Origin: Gammaproteobacteria bacterium
GTDB taxonomy: Bacteria; Pseudomonadota; Gammaproteobacteria; GCA-001735895
Assembly: GCA_015494335.1 (NCBI GenBank)
Contig: WGBK01000330.1
Span: 1 to 5,981 of the forward strand
Reading direction: 5' to 3'
DNA length: 5,981 nucleotides
In this document: piece by piece, positions 1 through 4,483 of the stretch
Layout: each line of letters starts with the position of its first letter
How positions within the stretch are numbered: position 1 is the first letter of the stretch
The notes under the pieces: generated by a model
Database searches by the model: none
What the model was told of the DNA's origin: nothing
Seen by the model: the letters and a program-made list of their open reading frames with translations, nothing else
Made by a program: the position numbers and the translations under genes

Positions 1-12
1 GCGCGTGCCGCC

Positions 13-33
13 GGTAAGGGTCGTTCCCTTGCC
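13..33. repeat. Small inverted repeat near the left edge
   Basis: Bases 13-20 (GGTAAGGG) pair with 26-33 (CCCTTGCC) around a 5-nt loop, giving 8 pairs including one G-T wobble. A second, overlapping palindrome, CCTTG-C-CAAGG, lies at 27-37, so only one of the two can form at a time. No T-run follows on the + strand, so this is not a convincing intrinsic terminator. It may lie at the end of an upstream gene: one + frame stops at 15-17 and another at 73-75, but too little coding sequence is visible to support either. Confidence 0.35.
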
Positions 34-82
34 AAGGCGCGCAACGCCGAGAGGGGAGAGGCCTGTGGCTCCTAACTCATTG

Positions 83-92
83 TTTTATAAAA
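83..92 (+). promoter_or_regulatory. AT-rich palindrome with a possible -10 box
   Basis: TTTTATAAAA is a perfect 10-bp palindrome in otherwise GC-rich DNA, and it contains TATAAA (86-91), close to a sigma-70 -10 box. No good -35 hexamer is seen 16-18 bp upstream. A start about 7 nt downstream would fall near base 98, the first paired base of the long palindrome, and would give a leader of about 155 nt before the ABC transporter gene. A second AT-rich stretch, TATATT at 205-210, is an alternative -10 box, also without a clear -35. Confidence 0.25.
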
Positions 93-97
93 GGCAG

Positions 98-195
98 GCC
101 GCACTGTGCGCGCCCGCGGACTGCGTTGTCGAAACTGGCTGTAGGAGTACTACAGCGGCGTTTCGACGCCTTGCCGCGAACGCGCACAGTACGGC
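98..195. repeat. 98-nt nested imperfect palindrome (long hairpin/cruciform)
   Basis: Read by hand, five stems nest inside each other: 98-101 with 192-195 (4 bp); 103-112 with 181-190 (10 bp, ACTGTGCGCG with CGCGCACAGT); 115-119 with 174-178 (5 bp); 128-135 with 160-167 (8 bp, GTCGAAAC with GTTTCGAC); and 138-144 with 150-156 (7 bp, GCTGTAG with CTACAGC), closed by the loop GAGTA. That is 34 Watson-Crick pairs with only small internal loops. The element ends 57 nt before the ABC transporter start. It could be a structured 5' leader of the operon, a palindromic repeat of the REP or MITE kind, or a cruciform protein-binding site. No T-run follows on the + strand, which argues against a normal terminator. 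The pairing is directly visible; the function is not. Confidence 0.8.
140..180 (+). repeat. REP-like segment inside the long palindrome
   Basis: The segment starts with TGTAGGAG (140-147) and ends with GCCGCGAA (173-180). Extragenic REP elements of pseudomonads and relatives commonly have the form TGTAGGAG, a GC-rich hairpin, then CGCGAA, with a GTAG or GGAG tetranucleotide at the 5' side. Between these ends lies an alternative hairpin, GCGGC (155-159) with GCCGC (173-177), and within it GGCGT-TTCG-ACGCC (157-170), a stem closed by a TTCG tetraloop. It is longer than a classical REP and competes with the larger fold. The resemblance is from memory of the family; copy number in the genome is unknown. 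Confidence 0.4.
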
Positions 196-252
196 TGAAC
201 ACGATATATTATGTGGCCGGGTTAATAGGCACATATTGACCGAGATCCGTAC

Positions 253-2418
253 ATGAGCCACACCGAGCCCCACTACGATCCGTTGCTGGAAAGCCTCGCC
301 ATTCTCGCGAAGCTGCACAACCGTCCGGTCAGCATCGACGCCCTGATCGCCGGTCTTCCGGTCAAGCCCGGAGAAAACGGGCCGGAGCTGTTTTCGCTGG
401 ACAAGCCGAAGGGACTGTTCTCGCGGGTGGCGCGCCGGGCCGGTTTTGCCAGCCGTCTGGTGAAGCGCGACCTGCGCCAGATCTCGCGGCTGTTGTTGCC
501 CTGTATCCTGGTGCTGCGCGACGGCAAGGCCTGCATCCTCGAGTCCATCGACCGCAAGAACAACCGGGCCCGGGTGATCCTGCCGGAGCTGGGTGACGGC
601 GAGGAGTGGATCGATCTCGACGAACTGGAGCAGGAATACCTCGGCTATGCCTTTCTGCTGAAACGGATCTTCGACCAACAGCCGGCGGGACATCATGCCC
701 GCCGCCTGCTGGATCGACAGGGCTCGCACTGGTTCTGGAGCACGCTGGCAATGTCGAAGGATATCTTCTTCAGCGTGCTTCTGGGTTCGGTGCTGATCAA
801 CCTGTTCATCCTCGCCACGCCGCTGTTCACGATGAATGTCTACGACAAGGTGGTGCCCAACAACGCCATCGAGACGCTGTGGGTGCTGGCCACCGGCATC
901 ATCGTGGTGTACCTGTTCGACACGCTGATGCGCTACCTGCGCAACTACCTGCTGGAGACGGCGGGCAAGAAGGGCGATATCATCATGTCCTCGAAGATCT
1001 ATGCCCACACCCTGAACCTGCGGCTGGAACAATGGCCGCGCAGCGTTGGCGCCTTCGCCAGCCAGTTGCGCGAGTTCGAAAGCATTCGAAACTTTTTCAC
1101 CGCGGCTACCCTGGCGGCGCTGGTGGACCTGCCCTTTGCGGTCATCTTCCTGCTGGTGGTGGCCTATATCGGCGGCCCGATGGTGGTGGTGCCGATCATC
1201 ACCATAGGGGTGATCCTGATCTACAGCCTGAGCCTGGTGCGGCCGCTCAAGCGCAGCATCGAAGCCACCTACGAGGCGACGGCGCTGAAGAATGCCCACC
1301 TGATCGAGAGTCTGCACGGCATCCAGACCCTGAAGGCGCTGGGCGCTTCCGGCCATGCGCAATGGGTGTGGGAAGAGACCTCGGGTGATATCGCCGGCAA
1401 GTCGATGCGCGCGCGGCTGATGTCCGGTTCCATCACCGTCATCAGCAACCTGATGGTACAGCTGACCACGGTGGCGCTGATCGTCTATGGCGTCTATCGC
1501 ATCAGCGAGCTGGAGCTGAGCATGGGCGGACTGATCGCGGTGATCATGCTGTCCTCCCGCGCGGTAGCGCCGATGGGGCAGATCGCCAACCTGATCACCC
1601 AGTTCGAGCAGACCCGCACCGCCTATCGCAATCTTGACGAGTTGATGAAGAAGCCGGTGGAACGGCCGGAGACGGGCAACTGGGTGCGGCGCCCGAAATT
1701 CGAGGGCGGCATCGCCTTCCGCCAGGTCGGCTTTTCCTATCCGGAAGCGGTCAAGGCCTCGCTCAGCGACGCCAGTTTCCGTATCCGGCCAGGCGAGCAT
1801 GTGGGCATCATCGGCAAGGTCGGCTCCGGCAAGACCACGCTGATCAAGCTGATCATGGGTCTCTACCGCGCCGATGCCGGTTCCATCCTCATCGACGATA
1901 TCGACATCAACCAGATCGATCCGGCGGATCTGCGCCACAATATCGGCTACCTGTCCCAGGACATCCACCTGTTCCAGGGCAGCATCCGCGACAATATCGC
2001 CTACAAGAACCTGCAGGTGGAGGACGAACGCCTGTTGCAGGCCGCCCATGTCAGCGGCGTGGACCTGTTCGTCAACCAGTTGCCCCAGGGTTTCGATACG
2101 CTGGTGGGCGAGCAGGGTGGTTTCCTGTCCGGCGGTCAGCGCCAGTCCATCGCCCTCGGCCGCGCCCTGCTGCTCGATGAGCCGATCCTGTTGCTCGACG
2201 AGCCCACCAACAGCTTCGACAACACCACTGAATCCATCGTGCGCAAGCGGTTGTTCGACTATACCCGCGACAAGACCCTGCTGCTGGTGACCCACAAGGC
2301 CAGCATGCTCGACCTGGTGGAACGGCTGATCGTCGTCGACGAGGGGCGCATCGTCATGGATGGCCCGAAGCAGCAGGTGCTGGATGCCCTGAAGGGAGGT
2401 ACTCATGGCCAGGGATGA
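253..2418 (+). CDS. lapB: Type I secretion ABC permease/ATPase, LapB family
   Basis: Inner-membrane ATPase and permease predicted to export the large adhesin encoded downstream, working with the adaptor and a TolC-like outer membrane protein. The 721 residues match the family length. Residues 1 to about 130 resemble a C39 peptidase domain without the catalytic Cys (DPLLESLAIL where active enzymes have a D-C-G-like motif) and without the His motif, so it should bind substrate rather than cut a leader. Hydrophobic membrane segments lie near 171-192, 207-225, 283-305, 310-328, 395-416 and 424-440. The ATPase domain has Walker A GKVGSGKTT (521-529, K527), Q-loop Q569, signature LSGGQ (625-629), Walker B ILLLDE (645-650, E650) and H-loop H681, so it looks catalytically intact. 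ATG 253 is preceded only by a weak GAG Shine-Dalgarno (242-244); an in-frame TAG at 226-228 limits extension. The end overlaps the next gene by 14 nt. It is more like LapB than a bacteriocin exporter because it lacks the peptidase residues. Confidence 0.93.
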   Translation: MSHTEPHYDPLLESLAILAKLHNRPVSIDALIAGLPVKPGENGPELFSLDKPKGLFSRVARRAGFASRLVKRDLRQISRLLLPCILVLRDGKACILESIDRKNNRARVILPELGDGEEWIDLDELEQEYLGYAFLLKRIFDQQPAGHHARRLLDRQGSHWFWSTLAMSKDIFFSVLLGSVLINLFILATPLFTMNVYDKVVPNNAIETLWVLATGIIVVYLFDTLMRYLRNYLLETAGKKGDIIMSSKIYAHTLNLRLEQWPRSVGAFASQLREFESIRNFFTAATLAALVDLPFAVIFLLVVAYIGGPMVVVPIITIGVILIYSLSLVRPLKRSIEATYEATALKNAHLIESLHGIQTLKALGASGHAQWVWEETSGDIAGKSMRARLMSGSITVISNLMVQLTTVALIVYGVYRISELELSMGGLIAVIMLSSRAVAPMGQIANLITQFEQTRTAYRNLDELMKKPVERPETGNWVRRPKFEGGIAFRQVGFSYPEAVKASLSDASFRIRPGEHVGIIGKVGSGKTTLIKLIMGLYRADAGSILIDDIDINQIDPADLRHNIGYLSQDIHLFQGSIRDNIAYKNLQVEDERLLQAAHVSGVDLFVNQLPQGFDTLVGEQGGFLSGGQRQSIALGRALLLDEPILLLDEPTNSFDNTTESIVRKRLFDYTRDKTLLLVTHKASMLDLVERLIVVDEGRIVMDGPKQQVLDALKGGTHGQG
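2395..2400 (+). promoter_or_regulatory. Strong ribosome binding site of the adaptor gene
   Basis: GGAGGT lies 4 nt before ATG 2405, inside the last codons of the ABC transporter gene. It fixes the adaptor start and supports translational coupling of the two genes. Confidence 0.8.
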
Positions 2419-3754
2419 GGACATCACCCAGCTGGATCGTCACGGCAAGGACGACCTGGCCTACATGCAAAGTCTCTCCGCCGCCGTGGTGCAACGCTCG
2501 CCGCGCTTCGTGATGCTGGTGGTGCTGATCATGACGCTGTTCGTCGCCAGCGCCATCGCCTGGATGAACTGGGCCGAGATCGATGTGGTGATCCGCGGCA
2601 GCGGCAAGGTGATCCCGGCCAGCCAGGTGCAGGTGGTGCAGAGCCTTGAGGGTGGCATCGTATCGGAGATCCTGGTGCACGAGGGTGAGGCGGTGGAGGT
2701 CAACCAGCCCCTGATCAAGATCAGCGACATCGCCTTTGCCAGCTCCTTCGAGGAAAACCGCATCAAGTACCTGGAACTGCTGGCGCGTGCAGCGCGGCTG
2801 CAGGCCGAGGCCTTCGGCAAGGAATTCAAGGCCGACCCGGAGGTGGAAAAGGCCCGCCCCGAACTGAATCGTTCCGAGCGCGGGCTGTTCGAATCCCATC
2901 GTGAACAGTTGACCGAAACCCTGGGCATACTGGACGCCCAGATCGAGCAGCAGCAGAGTGCCCTGCAGGAAGCCCATTCCAAGCAGCGGCAATTACGCAA
3001 GTCGCTGAAGCTGGTGCGCAAGGAAATCGAGATCAAGAAACCCTTGAAGCAGCGCGGCATCATCAGCGAGGTCGAGTTCTTGCAGCTGCAGCAGCGGGAG
3101 GCTGAGCTGGAAGGGGAACTGGAAGCCGTGGGCATCTCGATCCCGCGCATCCAGTCCACCATCGACGAGGCGCGTTCCAAGCGCCAGCAGGCGCTGCTCG
3201 ATTTCCGCAACAAGGCGAAGCAGGAGCTGAATGAAATCCGCTCCGAGATCGCGCGCATCCGCGAGGCTCAGGTCGCGCTGCGCGACCGGGTCACCCGCAC
3301 CACCCTGCGTTCGCCGGTGAAGGGTATTGTGCAGCGCCTGTTCACCACCACCGTCGGCGGCGTGGTCAATCCGGGCAGCCCGGTGGTGGAGATCGTGCCC
3401 CAGGAAGACTCGCTGCTGATCGAGTTGCGCATCAAGCCCGCCGATATCGCCTCGGTGCGTATCGGCCAGACCGCGCGGCTCAAGTTCTCGGCCTATGATT
3501 TTGCCGTGCATGGCAGTCTGCCAAGCAAGGTGACCTTCATCAGCGCCGACACGATTACCGATGAGAAGGGTAACAGCTACTACCTGTTGCGCGTCAAGCC
3601 GGAGCGGGATTATCTCGGTCATCCGTCCCGGCCCTTGCCGATCAAGGTCGGCATGACCGTGGAAGCGGATATCGTCACGGACAAGAAGACCATCCTGCAA
3701 TACCTGCTGGAACCGGTTACCCGCGGTCTCGACCGGGCCCTCAAGGAGCGCTGA
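2405..3754 (+). CDS. lapC: HlyD-type periplasmic adaptor of type I secretion, LapC family
   Basis: Membrane fusion protein expected to bridge the ABC transporter in the inner membrane and a TolC-like outer membrane channel. The 449 residues begin with a cytoplasmic tail (1-33), then a single membrane anchor (about 34-54, VMLVVLIMTLFVASAIAW). The first half of the lipoyl domain follows, with GSGKVIP (65-71) and SLEGGIVSEILVHEGE (80-95). A long charged coiled coil runs from about 116 to 295, rich in Q, E, K and R. The second lipoyl half is RSPVKGIVQ (302-310). A beta-barrel region precedes the conserved C-terminal segment GMTVEADIVT (416-425), which continues as a family-typical KTILQYLLEP (428-437). 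The gene overlaps its upstream neighbour by 14 nt and shares one base with the next start, so all three are probably co-translated. Nothing appears truncated. No TolC homologue follows, so the outer membrane partner must be encoded elsewhere or beyond the window. Confidence 0.93.
   Translation: MARDEDITQLDRHGKDDLAYMQSLSAAVVQRSPRFVMLVVLIMTLFVASAIAWMNWAEIDVVIRGSGKVIPASQVQVVQSLEGGIVSEILVHEGEAVEVNQPLIKISDIAFASSFEENRIKYLELLARAARLQAEAFGKEFKADPEVEKARPELNRSERGLFESHREQLTETLGILDAQIEQQQSALQEAHSKQRQLRKSLKLVRKEIEIKKPLKQRGIISEVEFLQLQQREAELEGELEAVGISIPRIQSTIDEARSKRQQALLDFRNKAKQELNEIRSEIARIREAQVALRDRVTRTTLRSPVKGIVQRLFTTTVGGVVNPGSPVVEIVPQEDSLLIELRIKPADIASVRIGQTARLKFSAYDFAVHGSLPSKVTFISADTITDEKGNSYYLLRVKPERDYLGHPSRPLPIKVGMTVEADIVTDKKTILQYLLEPVTRGLDRALKER
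3743..3748 (+). promoter_or_regulatory. Ribosome binding site of the LuxR-type regulator
   Basis: AAGGAG lies 5 nt before ATG 3754, within the final codons of the adaptor gene. With the TGATG stop/start overlap (3752-3756) it supports this start and coupled translation. Confidence 0.75.
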
Positions 3755-4347
3755 TGAAAATCGCAGCCCTTTCACGCAACCCCGGCTTTACCCGTCATCT
3801 GCGCGAATCGCTGCCGACGCTTCCGGTGGTGGCCGACCGGCTACCGCAATGCGAGCCGCAACTGATCCTGTTGCTGCACTTGTCTTCCCTCAACCCGCGG
3901 GAACGCGAACTGCTGCCGCAACTCGCAAGCCGGTGCCGCGTCGTGGCCTGTTCCGACCGTCCCGATCTGGCCGAGATGCTGAAGTTGATGGAAGCGGGCG
4001 TGCGTGGCTACGGCAACAGCTTCATGGCCGCGGACAACCTGCAACAGATGCTGCAGATAGTCGAGCAGGGTCAGGTGTGGCTGCCGCCGCAACTGCAGCA
4101 ACAGGCCTTTGATCTGGCCTATCGAGCCCTGAATCGGAATCCACCCAATCCACCCCTGTCGCTGGACGGACTGACGGAGCGGGAATCGGAAATTGCCCGC
4201 GCCGTGGCCGAGGGGCTCTCCAACCGGCGCATTGCCGAGCGTTTCGGCATCACCGAAAGGACGGTAAAAGCCCACCTGAGCAGCATTTTTCGCAAGCTCG
4301 GGATCAAGGACCGCATGGCCCTGGTGGTGGGGCTGCGCGCGGCCTGA
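3754..4347 (+). CDS. LuxR/NarL-type regulator with degenerate receiver domain
   Basis: A 197-residue cytoplasmic transcription regulator. Residues 1 to about 115 have the size and pattern of a response-regulator receiver (hydrophobic beta strands such as QLILLLHL at 36-43, and an EAGVRGYGNS segment at 80-89). The phosphorylation residues are missing: no acidic pair follows the first strand (MKIAALSRNP), the Asp position falls in LLLHL (39-43), and the usual Lys after GYL is replaced around G87-N88. A Pro/Asn linker (128-135) leads to a GerE/LuxR helix-turn-helix (139-195) with LTERESEIARAVAEG (140-154), SNRRIAERFGI (156-166) and RTVKAHLSSIFRKLGI (169-184), which looks fully intact. It should bind DNA without phosphotransfer, perhaps by ligand binding or constitutively. 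Its place between exporter and adhesin suggests control of this locus or of biofilm genes; that is inference. No partner kinase is visible. Confidence 0.88.
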   Translation: MKIAALSRNPGFTRHLRESLPTLPVVADRLPQCEPQLILLLHLSSLNPRERELLPQLASRCRVVACSDRPDLAEMLKLMEAGVRGYGNSFMAADNLQQMLQIVEQGQVWLPPQLQQQAFDLAYRALNRNPPNPPLSLDGLTERESEIARAVAEGLSNRRIAERFGITERTVKAHLSSIFRKLGIKDRMALVVGLRAA

Positions 4348-4353
4348 GACCCG

Positions 4354-4374
4354 CGTCACGCCGCAGGTGTGACG
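4354..4374 (+). terminator. Hairpin just after the regulator gene, possible weak terminator or attenuator
   Basis: CGTCACGCC (4354-4362) pairs with GGTGTGACG (4366-4374), 9 pairs with one G-T wobble and a GCA loop, starting 6 nt after the stop codon. It is followed by ATTCCCGCATTT rather than a T-run, so it is not a classical intrinsic terminator. It could protect the 3' end of the upstream message or partly separate exporter and adhesin expression. Confidence 0.45.
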
Positions 4375-4378
4375 ATTC

Positions 4379-4433
4379 CCGCATTTCATCGCTTTTCTGG
4401 GTCATCTAGTACCTTGGTACGATGCGGCTTTTT
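4379..4433 (+). terminator. Possible intrinsic terminator with T-run before the adhesin gene
   Basis: CCGCAT (4379-4384) pairs with ATGCGG (4422-4427), which is followed by C and five T residues (4429-4433). An alternative pairing, CATCG (4387-4391) with CGATG (4420-4424), shares the right arm. The loop is long (37 nt) but contains the small GTAC palindrome at 4409-4420. If it works, exporter transcription would largely end here and the adhesin would need its own promoter or read-through. The long loop makes this uncertain. Confidence 0.25.
4409..4420. promoter_or_regulatory. Short palindrome, candidate operator upstream of the adhesin
   Basis: GTACC-TT-GGTAC is a perfect 12-base inverted repeat with a 2-nt centre, 64 nt before the adhesin start. 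Dimeric LuxR-type regulators bind palindromes of this general size, and such a gene ends just upstream. There is no second clear copy before the ABC transporter gene, so the link is speculative. No good -10/-35 pair is seen in 4348-4483. Confidence 0.25.
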
Positions 4434-4483
4434 CCCTGCGGACTATCTTCCAGACTCCACAATTTCCAAGCGGCGCAAGAAAC

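Noticed and set aside
13..33. Left-edge hairpin as the terminator of an upstream gene
   Set aside because: There is no T-run on the + strand, it overlaps a competing palindrome, and no upstream gene can be confirmed from the few bases available.
98..195. The long palindrome as an integron attC site or a GEMM c-di-GMP riboswitch
   Set aside because: The attC core motifs (RYYYAAC and GTTRRRY at the ends) are absent, and the conserved GEMM bases and tetraloop-receptor arrangement are not seen.
5..256. An 83-codon + strand frame starting with GTG and overlapping the ABC transporter start by ATGA
   Set aside because: It runs through both arms of the long palindrome, has no recognisable domain, no clear ribosome site and an unlikely composition (many Arg, Ala, Cys). 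The ATGA overlap is most likely chance.
606..1388. A 260-codon + strand frame within the ABC transporter gene
   Set aside because: It is an out-of-frame shadow with no domain, inside a region where the transporter frame encodes clear membrane helices.
85..2427. A 780-codon open frame on the - strand
   Set aside because: It lies exactly opposite the ABC transporter gene, whose motifs are intact. High GC at third positions commonly leaves such long antisense frames; its His/Gln/Asp-rich low-complexity product matches no family.
4426..4439. GG-N10-GC spacing resembling a sigma-54 promoter before the adhesin
   Set aside because: Only the GG and GC doublets fit; the surrounding TGGCAC and TTGC positions do not match well, and no activator site is evident.
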